A DNA stretch of 62,434 bases, taken from contig MU401563.1 in the NCBI GenBank assembly GCA_022579005.1, positions 9,088 through 71,521 of the forward strand, in the 5' to 3' direction. The translations under genes were made by a program, and so were the position numbers. The notes beneath the pieces were generated by a model, which searched no databases, was not told the DNA's origin, and worked only from the letters and a program-made list of their open reading frames with translations. How positions within the stretch are numbered: position 1 is the stretch's first letter; the number at the start of each line of letters is the position of its first letter. The stretch is from Poronia punctata (taxonomy: Eukaryota; Ascomycota; Sordariomycetes; Xylariales; Xylariaceae). This document shows, piece by piece, positions 22,426-33,524 of this stretch.

Positions 22426-23065
22426 ATGGGGTCGAGCTCGTCTAAGCCAACGGCGGATTCGCATGCGTGGAAGGCGTACGTTATAATTAAATAAACCCCT
22501 TTCAAAAGTACCTACTTTAGGTAGCGCATACATACATACTGGTGGACAAGCAATGCTAACATGGTCTACATTTTCCACAGGTCCTCTCCCGTAGGCGTAT
22601 CCCAAGATGTCGTCGACTCCTTCCAGAACAACAGAGAGGTAAGCCAGCTCACCAATTACCGCCGAACCGCCGAATTAACCGTTACAGTCCGACATCTCGC
22701 GTGCCCAACACCTCGAGCTAGCCATCCAGGCCCGCGTATCCGAAGAACTGAAGAAACTCTCGAGCCAAGAGAGCGCGGCTCTGAAAGCAGCGGCAGAGAA
22801 AGCCTCGGAGGTGACGGAGACGGAGGCGCAGACGAAGACGGACAGACAGACGGTATCGGCCGAGGTCGAAGCCTTGCGCGCGCGCCTCGACAAGCGGAAA
22901 CAGCTTAGACCTCTACCCGAGACGGTCGAGAAGGCCCGGGGCGATGTGGTGCGCTGTCTGTTGGAAAATGATCGCAGACCGCTGGATTGCTGGCAGGAGG
23001 TTGAGGCTTTCAAGGAGGAGGTGCGTAGGCTGGAGAAGAGCTGGGTTGATAAGGTCGTGCGATGA
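22426..23065 (+). CDS. MIC19: MICOS complex subunit Mic19
   Basis: Exons 22426-22475, 22581-22638 and 22688-23065 give 161 residues. The N-terminus MGSSSSKP is typical of Mic19 and has a glycine at position 2 suitable for myristoylation. The middle is an Ala/Glu/Lys-rich coiled coil (about 50-120). The C-terminus has a CHCH-like half motif, CLLENDRRPLDC, with cysteines ten residues apart as in fungal Mic19. Mic19 faces the intermembrane space and links Mic60 to the rest of MICOS at cristae junctions (family knowledge). The first exon is only 50 nt. Convergent with TYW3 downstream. Confidence 0.88.
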
Positions 23066-23484
23066 ACAAGGAAGCTGTACGGCGCCATACGAGAAAAGAT
23101 GGAAAAGGAAGGCCCCTTTGCAGGAGCATCGTCCCGGGCTACTCTGGCTTCAACTGCAAGCTAAATGGCATTTCGTATCGGGATCTCGACAGAGGCAAGG
23201 CCAGGACACCTGTATTCGGGTGAGACATGAGAAGACGTCGACTTCGGCCGACGACTTGTCAGTGGACGGACGATACATATATGTAATCCTCTTGCTGTAT
23301 TAATACTACATAGAGCGTTGGGAGCGAGAGAAGAGAAAAAGGGAACCCGAACCAGCTGTATAGACGACACATTTTCTACAATTTCAAAAGCATACCTATA
23401 CCCATACCCACCTACCTAACCACAACATGAGATCTTCAACTACTCCGTCGTGTAAAAGGAGACAATACCAGTCAGTGCATAGAA
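23066..23484. other. Short convergent spacer MIC19 / TYW3
   Basis: Only the two 3' untranslated regions are expected here; no coding frame or repeat of note is seen. Confidence 0.5.
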
Positions 23485-24553
23485 TCATGTAATATCCATA
23501 TTCGCATCAAAACCTAAATCCATATCCCCACCATCATCAACTCCCTTCTTGCCATCCTGTCCCTGGAGAAGTTCCGCCTTCCTCCTTAATCCCTCCGCTC
23601 TCTTCCTCTCCCGTCTAGCTTGGGCATCCTCCCAATCATCATTCTTCAACTTCGACCCAGCCGCCAAAGCCTCCCGAAACCTTGTGATCCGCCGCGCATT
23701 CTCCACGAACCTCCCGTTGGCAATACGCACCAGATCAAGCAGATATTCATCCGACACAGTACACTTCGTGTTCCCGCCTTCCCGGACGCCGATAAGTGAT
23801 TCGAGAGAAAGTCCCATGGACCGAATAGCTACTATGGGCGTCGTCTCCGCTGATGATGTAGGTGTGAGATTGATGGCGCCGCTCTCGCGGAATCCGGCTT
23901 GGAGGCCGCAACGTAGAAGTAGTTGGGCGTGTTCAAGCGATGCTGTGAGGACGTGGAGGATCTAGGTAGGTAGAACGAGGCAAGTAAGTAAATGAAAGAG
24001 CCGAGGACAAAACCATTGCAGATCGGTTGGATTTTAGACCAACCAAACAATCACACCTCGCCCAACTCAGTTCCCCTTTTGCGAAAAGAAAACTTACCAT
24101 AGGCTCAAACTTGAAATGAATAAGCCTCTTATCCTCCGTCTCCCTCCCAGTCCCACCTCCCTCCGAAGCAACACCACCATCACATAAACCCAACAACCCT
24201 TTAACATCATCCCTCCCCTCCCCTTCCACAGGCACAGAATCATGCGAAACAAACAACCAAGCACCACCCCCTCCCTTCCCCCCAACGGCAGCGACCGTAG
24301 TAGTAGCAGCAGCAGTACCTTCTTCATCATCAACAGCCTTCCTCCCCTCAACAAAAACACTAACCCGTCCCGCACAACTACTCGTAGTAACGAAGCCCTC
24401 GAGCGCATTAATCTCCGCGATTAACTCGCGAATCCCCTCATCGACTGAGCCCTTGGGCGATGCATCGCTATACTCGGAATCCGGAACTGCTAGTTGCTCT
24501 AGGATCCGGTCTTTTCTGCGGACGAAGCCCGTCGGGGGCGATGGTAAACCCAT
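23485..24553 (-). CDS. TYW3: tRNA wybutosine-synthesising protein 3
   Basis: Exons 24553-24098 and 23961-23485, split by a 136-bp intron, give 310 residues. The family hallmark is clear: DASPKGSVDEGIRELI, then INALEGFVTTSSCAGRVSVF near residues 35-65, containing the TSSC-x-GR signature. Later AWLFVSHD and LIHFKFEPM continue the fold, and exon 2 carries CGLQAGFRESGA. TYW3 methylates N4 of the tricyclic intermediate at G37 of tRNA-Phe during wybutosine synthesis in the cytosol (family knowledge). An unconserved Glu/Thr/Ala/Gly insertion lies between about residues 72 and 95. PheRS-beta, which charges the same tRNA, lies about 4 kb away. Confidence 0.93.
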
Positions 24554-25430
24554 CTTATTTCGGAAAATGATGTTGGTGCTATACAGGGATATAGCAAACG
24601 GGTGGAAAGTTGGGAGAGAGAGTTGTGGGATATACGAGACTCGAGAGTGATGAAGGCCAGTTAGGAAGTACTTTTATCCCTTTCTTTCTTTTTAAAGAGA
24701 ATGGTATCATAAGAAAGAAAAGAGTTCTAAAAGGTGTCCCCAGATGTGGTGTTGTAAGTTAGATAGATTGCGAATGACTGAGGGTAGCGAGGTGTAGAAA
24801 CTAGACCTACGATTTTTGGGATCCCCACATACTTCGATATGGAAATACCTACCCTCCCAGATAGACACCCGGTTTTTACATTACATACGTGGCTATAGAT
24901 TCCCACGTCAGTTTTACAAGAAAGAATCACCTGAAGAACGAGTTAATTACAATGTACAACTAGAGATATGGCCAAGCGCTACGATAGGCGGTAGATAATT
25001 AGCAGTCACGGTAGCATAGAGTCCGATGCACGAGTGATTTCGAACCAAGTTGGATCATATAATCCATCATATTTACGGCATTGGTAAACGAAAAGCTAGG
25101 TTTCAGGAACCAACGCGTTCATTCTGTCCATTCCAAGCCAGTGTGGCACGAGCCATCCACTCGTTGACGTCCATTTCCCTCACTAAAAACAGAAGCCTCC
25201 AGCAATGTAAGAAAAGGGTATCATGTCCGGACCATCCGTGTAACGCCTCGACCAAATGCAGTCTGTCCACTAGAGGGATGGACAGCTCCCGGTGCTGTGC
25301 AGTGCTTCTCTGGCGCGTCTGAGCGTCGGTTTGCACCAAGGCACCGCGGATAGTGCTAGTCCATCCAGTGACACAACCCGTATATGATCGATTAGACCGG
25401 TATAACGGAGGTCGCTAGGACATAGCCGGC
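24554..25430. other. Intergenic between TYW3 and eIF1
   Basis: Should contain the TYW3 promoter and the eIF1 3' untranslated region. No supported gene; short overlapping frames near 25050-25340 have no domain. Confidence 0.5.
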
Positions 25431-26177
25431 TTAGAAACCGTGGACCTTGATGGTCTTGGGATCAAGCTCGAGGCCATCTACCTTATCGACGAGGAACTGT
25501 TGCACATCGTTGCGCTGGTCGCCCTGCAACTGAATCACTTCACCCATTTCGGTGTCGTTGACGATGGTGCCATTGCAAGCTGCATGAGAGACGACGATTA
25601 GCATCATACTTCACAGAAGCGGAGAAGAACCGGTGTAGACATACCAAACTTCTTCTTGATGACCTTCAGAATCTTCTTGCGATCAAATTTCTTGGGCAAG
25701 CCTTGGACTGTAGTCAGGGTTTTACGTCCATTTCGCTCTGGTTGAAGACAACATAGGTCAGCTCAGTCCTGGTTAAAAACACGGCTGACATGCTTGCAAT
25801 CAAACATATCCGCAACCAGGGCGCAAATCGTGCACGTGTGCATCACGAGCATTCGACTTGAGCCATTTGTCGATTAGATTTTGGAAAATGGAAAGAAACG
25901 TACGTTGGATGCGAATATGGATATAATTCTGCGTCTGCTTGGATTCGCCAGGCGTTTCATCGGCTTCGGCGAAGGGGTCTGAGGAAAAATGCGTTAGAAT
26001 CATGCGTAATGCTTAGCGCGTAGATAGTAAATAGAGGGGTAAGCAATCATGCGCCACGCGGCCCAGCGACCGGACAGCAAAAGTGCCATCCATCCAACTT
26101 GGAAAGGAAGAAAGGCGTCGTCGCGAAGATGGCAATGGGTTGATCATACCGTAGGACTTGAGATTTTCGATGGACAT
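25431..26177 (-). CDS. SUI1: Translation initiation factor eIF1 (SUI1)
   Basis: Four exons, 26177-26150, 25978-25904, 25737-25645 and 25579-25431, sum to 345 nt, or 114 residues, about the usual eIF1 length. The spliced protein begins MSIENLKSY joined to DPFAEADE. It then has YIHIRIQ joined to QRNGRKTLTTVQGLP, FDRKKILKVIKKKF joined to ACNGT and ends TIKVHGF. eIF1 binds the 40S subunit near the P site and controls start-codon selection. The first exon is only 28 nt, so this gene cannot be found from single open frames. Intron 3' ends show CTAAC/CTGAC branch points. Confidence 0.96.
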
Positions 26178-28291
26178 AAACTCGAGTTTTCCGGGTAACC
26201 TGGGGAAAAGGGTTTCTGGAAAGGAGGGCGGAAGAGCGACCGACTGACTGTCTCGCTGAAATCTAGTTGGATGCAACTGGTTCGGGATGCCGAAAGAGGT
26301 TTATATGGATAGGACGATGTTAACAAATCTGAGAGATGATTGTTTGCGGCAGAGACACTGTTGTTGGTGATGGTATTTAAGTTTAGGAGAGAGAGATTGG
26401 ATGGAAGTATGGAGTAGGTGACGGCGGGCAGTGGCTTTTTACCATGTGAGCAATGCCACCCCCCAAGTCTATTTATCTAGCGGGCTGGGAGGCGAGGTAG
26501 GTTCAGGTGCCCACCTTAGTGGGAAAAGTGGGGGTTGTTATTGCACCCTGTTATGCCGTTGGTGAGCTTGGTGGGCTGCTTGGCAGTGTACAATGGCTGT
26601 TCAAGGGGGAAGATCCAACTGAAAGAGAAGCCGACAGAAGGAGGGCTATGTTCTACCTAGAAAATGGTTCAAAAAATGTCTACGAATGTATAGAGTACTT
26701 CTAAGCATACCCACATGTGGGTATACTACCGGCAAAGCGGCACTGACTTTACGTCATAATGAAGAGAAACTCTACAAGCCGAAGAAGTACTCATTACGTA
26801 CATTCATGACCTAGGTACATGTCCTAGCCCCGTCTGGATCTGAACACAAGCGATTTCATGCTCGCCAACTCCTCTGCAAACAGAGTGGGATTAGCGCGCT
26901 CACCGCTTTGGACCTGGTGTTGCTCCAGGTTCGGCTGATCCGCCTGCCCTCTCTTCCACCACCTGACCTCTCGTCTAGACCAGACTCACCAGAGGGCATT
27001 TGCCAATATGATATGCAGCTTTACTCGCATTGTACAGGTACGTGACTTGAATGTCTTGTTACATGTAGTATTATATGGTATATTCTCAACTGGATGGAGT
27101 TTGAGAGGCTCAATCTTCAAGTAGGCTTGCGGATTACCGTGATGGCATGCTGTACAGGCTGAGACTACAGACTGGCTCTCGAAAAGAGCCCCGTCTCAGA
27201 TTCCGTCCAGTACGCATTTGTTATTATGTTGTCAGGACCAATAAAATCTGAGTCGGTACGACAACATATCAAACATTGATGGCGACCTCTCTTTTATAAG
27301 CTGCGTTGGTATGAAGATTCGCCTCTGATTACCCCCCTCTGTTTTACTCTAACTATCGGAATCCTGGTAAACTAGTCCTTTCAGGACTCATCTCTTATTT
27401 GTTGTTGTAGAAGACGCTGCTGAAGCCGGATCCACTAATCATCAGCCGGCCGGATGCCGTAGTTAATACCCAGCGATTGCGCGCTTCACATAATCAAGAC
27501 CGGAGAGTGTAGCAGTTCCAAGCCCAAGACTTTGGTAAAGAACTTACTCAGGAGAGAGCTGCTTCTCCGGTTAGCCATGATTGAGTGGCCTCCTTAAGCA
27601 GTGCGCATGCCTAAGGACTTACCAAGGAGTTGAGCGGGACAGTCTCTTATTAATGGAACTCTGTTTGATGGTCTCTTGAACCGGTTGCCTTTACTAATCA
27701 CCATCACCGAAGGCCGCCTTATGTGGGCAAGCGAACTGTCTATGTCTTAGTAAATAAAGTAACTGTGACAGGACCTGCTGTATGTCGTGTGTTTATGGGC
27801 GAAGTCGATATCCATCAATGTCCCAATGGAGCAAAGGAAAAACATTCACGTAGAAGCCCGTCTCCATCGTACAAGCCTGGCAGAACATCGTCAGAAAGCT
27901 TGTAACTAGGTAGTCGTAGACGGACAGGTCGTTTGTAATACCTTAGTTGATACTTGAATGCTTTTACAAAATCTAGTAGATATCTCGGTAGACATGATTT
28001 TCTGATCCCGCATAAAAGTATGTTCTATCGTAGATGCCGAGCTCATTGATGCCAATGTGCCAACGGGTATGCAAAAGAGATGCTCTCAAGGGCATCCAGT
28101 TAGAAGCGGGGCAATTCTGAAGTATGAGTCTTGTTCCGATTCGGGGTGGGAAAAGGTACCATGTACATCCCACCACCCCACGGTGGGGTTAAACTGAACA
28201 CACCTACCAACATTTCAGAACTTTCCTTGCTGTCAAAGGCTGTGACTCAACCAAGATTGTCAAGAGACGAGGCGCATTTCAAGTCGCCAAA
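26178..28291. other. Intergenic with an 18-bp palindrome
   Basis: A 2.1-kb region between divergent eIF1 and PheRS-beta. It contains a perfect palindrome ATACCCACATGTGGGTAT at 26707-26724 and a short inverted repeat around CCACCCCACGGTGGGG near 28171. Open frames at 26507 and 27723 are short, with no domain or splice support. Confidence 0.5.
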
Positions 28292-30326
28292 ATGCCCACA
28301 ATCGGTGTAGACAAAGAAGACTTCTATGCGGCTTTGGGCCAGCGGTAAGAGAAGCCACGGCCTCGCTGTTCTTGGCTGTGGAATGAGCTGATTGGGATCA
28401 GATATACAACCGACGAATTCCAGGCCCTCTGCTTCGATTACGGCATAGAGCTTGATGAAGATACCGAAGATGATCCTTCACGTCCTGCTGATGAGAGGCC
28501 CGAGTTGAAAATCGAGGTGCCTGCTAATAGAAGCGATCTTCTCTGTTTCGAAGGCCTCGCCCGGAGCTTGAATATCTTTCGCGGTAGAGAACCAACGCCG
28601 ACGTACCGAGTGAGAGATATCCCAGAGGATCGCATGGAGCGTATTACAGTTGCAAAGGAGACTGGAAACGTGCGGCCCTTTATCTCTGGTGCTATTCTAC
28701 GTGGAGTAAAGTTCACCGAGGCCTCGTATGCCTCCTTCATCGCTCTCCAAGACAAACTCCACCAGAATCTCGCGCGCCAGCGAACACTAGTCGCGATTGG
28801 AACCCACGATCTCGACACTTTACAAGGGCCTTTCACCTATGAAGCCCGTCGGCCCGAGAATATCCGCTTTGCTCCTTTGAATCAGGAGAAAGAATATGAT
28901 GGTCATGAGCTGATGGCACATCTGGAAAACGGTCAGTCCTCCTCGCAACGATATGCGACTCTCGCTTCAGCATCCTTACTGTTGGTACAGATAAGCACTT
29001 GAGCCGATATTTGCATATCATCCGCGACAAGCCCGAGTACCCCGTTATTTATGACTCGAAACAAGTCGTCTGCTCCCTCCCACCCGTCATCAATGGCAAT
29101 CACTCCAAGATCACCCTGAATACGACGAACGTTTTTATCGAGCTCACTGCCACCGACCGCACCAAGCTCGACGTCATCTGCAATGCTATGGTGACAATGT
29201 TCTCGCAATATTGCGCTGAGCCCTTCACAGTCGAACCCGTTTTGATCAAGGAGGCGGACGGAACGAGCCGGATCTCCCCTGACCTGTCTCCGGTCAAGAT
29301 GGAAGTTGATGTAGACTACATAAATGGTTGCTGTGGACTTAACGAGTCCCCAGAGTCGATATGCAAGCTTCTGGACAGAATGGCATACAGGTCTCGCCCT
29401 TTAGGATCTCGTATTGAAGTATTAGTCCCGCCGACCCGTCCGGATGTGCTGCATGCTTGCGACGTGGTAAGGTCCCCAATGCTCGCCTTTTATTCAGACT
29501 GGCAGGTGTCAATGCTGACGACTACGACAGATGGAGGACGTTGCCGTGGGATACGGGTTCAACAAACTACCCCGATCGCTGTCGAAGAATTCTCAGACAA
29601 TTGGCAGACCCCTGCCAATAAATCAGCTTAGCGATATCGTGCGTCAAGAATGCGCCATGTCAAGCTGGCTTGAGGTCATGCCGCTCATTCTCTGCTCCCA
29701 TGACGAAAACTTTGGTTGGCTGAATAGAAAAGACGATGGCAAGACAGCCGTAAGACTCGCAAATCCAAAGACTGTCGAGTATCAAGTCGTACGGACTACG
29801 CTTTTGCCCGGCCTTCTTAAAACCATCCGCGACAACAAGTCTACAAGACTTCCTTTGAAGATTTTCGAAACGTCGGATATCGTTCTCAAGGATGAAACCC
29901 TTGAACGCAAGGTAAGTGGTGCCGTTGGTACCGAGCGAATAATCGTGCATGAGGTTCTAATGGGAGACGACAGGCCAAAAATGTAAGGCATTGGGCTGCA
30001 GCCTATTGCGGGAAGACGAGTGGATTTGAGATGGTCCACGGGTTGCTTGATAGGATCTTCCTCATGCTGCGTGTGCAGGATTATTTCCTTCAGGAGATCT
30101 CTGACTCGACCTTCTTCCCGGGGCGCGCTGCTGGTGTATATCTTGGAAAGTCGGGAGAGGGAGAGAGCCGAAGAGTAGGCGAAATCGGCGTGCTGCACCC
30201 AGAAGTCCTTGAAAAATTTGATATCAAGTAAGTTTCAGTCAGATTGCACGTTTGGGCTCAGTATTAACCATTGCCTGCAGATATCCCGTAAGCGTTCTCG
30301 AGCTGAACCTGGAGATCTTCCTATAA
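28292..30326 (+). CDS. FRS1: Cytosolic phenylalanyl-tRNA synthetase beta subunit
   Basis: Six exons: 28292-28344, 28402-28931, 28991-29466, 29531-29911, 29974-30227 and 30281-30326. Together they encode 579 residues, near the usual size for fungal PheRS-beta. Recognisable blocks are MPTIGVDKEDFYAALG, an IEVPANRSDLLCFEG motif of the B1 region, LHIIRDKPEYPVIYDS, the VDYINGCCGL B5 region, VLVPPTRPDVLHACD, MEDVAVGYGFNKLP and the C-terminus YPVSVLELNLEIFL. The beta subunit pairs with alpha in an (alpha-beta)2 enzyme that charges tRNA-Phe, and its B3/B4 region edits misacylated Tyr. Single-frame reading suggests frame breaks, but every break is an ordinary 53-65-bp intron, so the gene is intact. 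TRM44 follows on the same strand. Confidence 0.95.
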
Positions 30327-31312
30327 ATCGGCATAAAACGTATAAAAAGCACCTGTCTAGCGCCCACCGCACCGAATACAATCTGGCCTGGAGATGATAG
30401 TTCGGTATTTAAGCGGGAGCAAAGGAAAAAAAACGGTAGAAAATAGAGTAGTTCTCGAGTCGTTTGGTATTGACGGACGGATCCTTAGTTAGGTACGGGG
30501 TCTCTGTCTTTCGTTGAACGATGAAATCATGCGAGAAACGAGAGTACCATTGAAACTACCCGGTATCTCACAAGAATCCAAGAAACAGGATGTTCCGCCT
30601 CCAAGTAGAAACCCTAGTCTGCAACGTTATATTCTAGAATAATAACCGGTGACGATGTAAGCACACATACACGGGATAGAATATCGCTACCGGGGCCAAC
30701 GTTATTCCGCAATTTCTAGGTGTTGCAATGTGTCGCTGAGAATTGCTTCCTTGGGGCGGGAGCCAACCAAGAACCCCTCGCTGCTTACTAAGCTTATTCT
30801 CGGGGCCCCCCTTCTATAATTGGTAGCGTCGCCCCTATGTGCCGTACCTACACGTAGTCGTATATTTTCTTTCTTCCGTATGGTTTTTGAATATAACTTC
30901 GGCCCTTACGTTTTTGATCAAACTCAACATGATGCGCCGGTCCTACATTTATAGACCGTCTCACATCGCAAAATAATGGGCTTGGGTAACAATCTTGCCA
31001 ACATTCAGTAGACAAACAAGGTGGCAGACCTTTGAGCGAATGCCTAGTGGGTCGTAATCCGTGGGTGAAGATGGTGTACGTACTCCAGTTGGTATAGGTG
31101 GGTCAACCTGATAGGCTTCAGGCTCTTCCCTGAGCTACAGTCTACAGAATGTACGGAGGAAGATCCCGTGTCTTGTACCTGGAGTCTCATTGACAAAAAT
31201 AATCGATACTACCTGTACTCTGTTTTCCGGTTGGCGCTTTTATGTATCGTTTGCGCCGACCAAACTTCTGTTGGGATTAGTAGATTGTTTGTCGAGAGAA
31301 GTTCTCCCGGCC
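30327..31312. other. Intergenic between PheRS-beta and TRM44
   Basis: About 1 kb with no supported gene or notable repeat. It should hold the TRM44 promoter. Confidence 0.5.
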
Positions 31313-32824
31313 ATGAGTTTTGAGCCGGAACCGTTCGCGGAAGGGTCTCCGAACCCCGTTGTAGAGACTTCGGGAGTACCATGGACGCCCATTTTTTGGA
31401 AGAAATGTGAATTCAACCGAGGGGAATTTCTCAAGGTTATGGATAACCTCATCCGGAACCCGAATATCAACTCCTCTTGGTTGTTCCGTGCAGATATCCT
31501 AACAGAGCAAGACTTCACCACAAGGCCCACAGAGTCGACAGAGCAGACGGTGCTCGACACGCCGAATCCCACGCCCATTGTTCTCCAATTCAAAGGCTTG
31601 CGTCTAGAAAGGCTCCTCGTGCGCAGGCTTATCCCCAGAAACCCTCAGAGAGATCAGCCCCTAGACCAGACGTGTTTGACCTACTATAGCGATGAGATGA
31701 GCGAGTCGACCACTTCGCGCACAATGATTGTCTATAGGCCTCATGTTTCGTCCCACTTGGATGTTCCATTTTACCATCCAAAGGTCAAGGCGCTTGCCTT
31801 TTTCCATGAGTGGGATCGGGAGAAGAACGAAGGCACCGTCTCAATACATTACGACTTTTTTCACGACTATAGTTCAAATTCCAAGCTGGTCAGAACTGCG
31901 CTCCACCTCTTAGCAACGCTCCATAAGCATGGAGAGGGGGCCAGATCTGGTTATGTGAAGAGAGTCCAACACGATACCATCATACCCCAAGCTACTGTTC
32001 AGTCAACTTACACAAGGCTTAAAAAGAAGTACGCAAGGAAGCTTATCGAAGGATGGGTTGAAGACACCGACCCCACCAAACATTGCTTTGAGGACTTGGG
32101 TATCGCAGCTTTCCTTATCCAGCTATGGGCTGAGATTTATCGGGATCGACCGTTTCCAGGGTTTGTGGACATCGGATGCGGAAACGGTCTGCTGGTCTAT
32201 ATTCTACGCGAAGAGGGTTATGCTGGGTGGGGGTTCGATGCACGAAAGCGCAAGTCCTGGAGCAAATTCGGGAGCATAATCGACAGGGGTATCGAGGAGG
32301 AAAATGAATCTAGTCTACAACAGCTGGTGCTTCTACCAGCTGTTCTTCACGACCAGAAGCAACGCGTTATTCAGAATAGCGAGCTCACCGACCAGTTCCA
32401 CGACGGCCTGTTTAAAGAGGGCACATTCATCATATCAAACCATGCAGATGAGCTGACGCCGTGGACTCCCATATTGGCTGCCATATCTAAATGCCCATTT
32501 ATCATGATACCGTGCTGTAGCCACGACCTGTCGGGCGCAAGGTTCAGGGCTGCGGCGCCCAAGGAAAAGGGGAAATCTGCGTCTGCATATTCGTCGCTTG
32601 TGGAGTGGGTTAAGCAGATCGCCGAGGATTGCGGCTGGGCCGTTGAAACAGAAATGTTAAGGATACCGAGTACACGCAATACAGGGATCATAGGCAGGAA
32701 TCGTCTGGACGACTCAGTCTCGATCGATGAGGATATTCCTGCCATTCTGAGGAAATATGGTGGCACTGAAGGGTATGTAGAGAATGCTATCAAGCTTATG
32801 AAGACAGCACCGAGAGGACATTGA
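31313..32824 (+). CDS. TRM44: tRNA (uracil-2'-O-)-methyltransferase TRM44
   Basis: Single exon. I start at the ATG at 31313 (MSFEPEPF), giving 503 residues; the open frame extends 41 codons further upstream without another ATG. The AdoMet-binding motif FVDIGCGNGLLVYIL lies near residue 284, followed by GWGFDARKRKSW. The TRM44 signature SNHADELTPWTPILA and the PCCSHDLSG motif follow, the usual pattern for this Rossmann methyltransferase. TRM44 makes Um44 in tRNA-Ser in the cytosol. It follows the PheRS-beta gene by about 1 kb and precedes SEC21. Confidence 0.94.
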   Translation: MSFEPEPFAEGSPNPVVETSGVPWTPIFWKKCEFNRGEFLKVMDNLIRNPNINSSWLFRADILTEQDFTTRPTESTEQTVLDTPNPTPIVLQFKGLRLERLLVRRLIPRNPQRDQPLDQTCLTYYSDEMSESTTSRTMIVYRPHVSSHLDVPFYHPKVKALAFFHEWDREKNEGTVSIHYDFFHDYSSNSKLVRTALHLLATLHKHGEGARSGYVKRVQHDTIIPQATVQSTYTRLKKKYARKLIEGWVEDTDPTKHCFEDLGIAAFLIQLWAEIYRDRPFPGFVDIGCGNGLLVYILREEGYAGWGFDARKRKSWSKFGSIIDRGIEEENESSLQQLVLLPAVLHDQKQRVIQNSELTDQFHDGLFKEGTFIISNHADELTPWTPILAAISKCPFIMIPCCSHDLSGARFRAAAPKEKGKSASAYSSLVEWVKQIAEDCGWAVETEMLRIPSTRNTGIIGRNRLDDSVSIDEDIPAILRKYGGTEGYVENAIKLMKTAPRGH

Positions 32825-33524
32825 ACAACGCTAGGAAAAAGAAAAGGAAATAAGATACAAAAGGAAGAGACGATTCCTCTCTACTCCCGGTGAGAACAGA
32901 CTGCAGCCTTACTTGTTACTTAGGTAGGTAGGTAGGTTAGTGGTCACGGACTCACGGGTCACCATAGTACTAGTAACCAATCGACCCCGACAAAGCGGAA
33001 AAGGCAAGTTGGGCACCAGACACTTGAACAGGAAGAGTCACCAGTGGTAAGCCACCTATTTCTGACCTGTTCAGCTTCAATGCACCTTTTTGACTCCTGA
33101 TAATAGTTCATCAGGGGTAGAAGTTGAGGTCCGACAGCTCGCACGATCGAGATGTGGATGTCTCTAGCAGGTGCATTTCAGCAGACAATTAAGTACGTAA
33201 TTTACAACCTTAGAATATACATATGTAGGCTTTCGTAGTCCTGGGTATTGCATGACAAGGTATGTTGTGGCCTCTTTGGACGTATAAGAATAGGAGCTTG
33301 TTCAGTTCCAGTTACAAATTCACGTGACAAGACCCACTAGTTGACTTGCAACGTCGCTGCTTTGAGAGGGCGCTAGCGTTATGGGCGGTATTGCCGTGTT
33401 GAACATGGGGAACATGTGTTGCCTGTCCTGACCCTCCAAATAACTTAATGTTGAAGAACACCAACAAGAGAAGCACGACATCTTCAACTTTCGCAGGTCC
33501 TCAGACAGCCGCCTCGCCGCCATA
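32825..33524. other. Intergenic TRM44 / SEC21
   Basis: Contains a (GGTA)4 tract at about 32923-32938 and the SEC21 leader. No gene seen. Confidence 0.5.

Noticed and set aside
26507..26704. 65-codon plus-strand frame (MPTLVGKVGVV...)
   Set aside because: Short, begins from an alternative start, and no splice continuation is evident.
28932..29973. Apparent frame breaks in PheRS-beta suggesting a pseudogene
   Set aside because: Each break is a normal 53-65-bp intron with donor, branch point and acceptor, and the spliced length is in frame.
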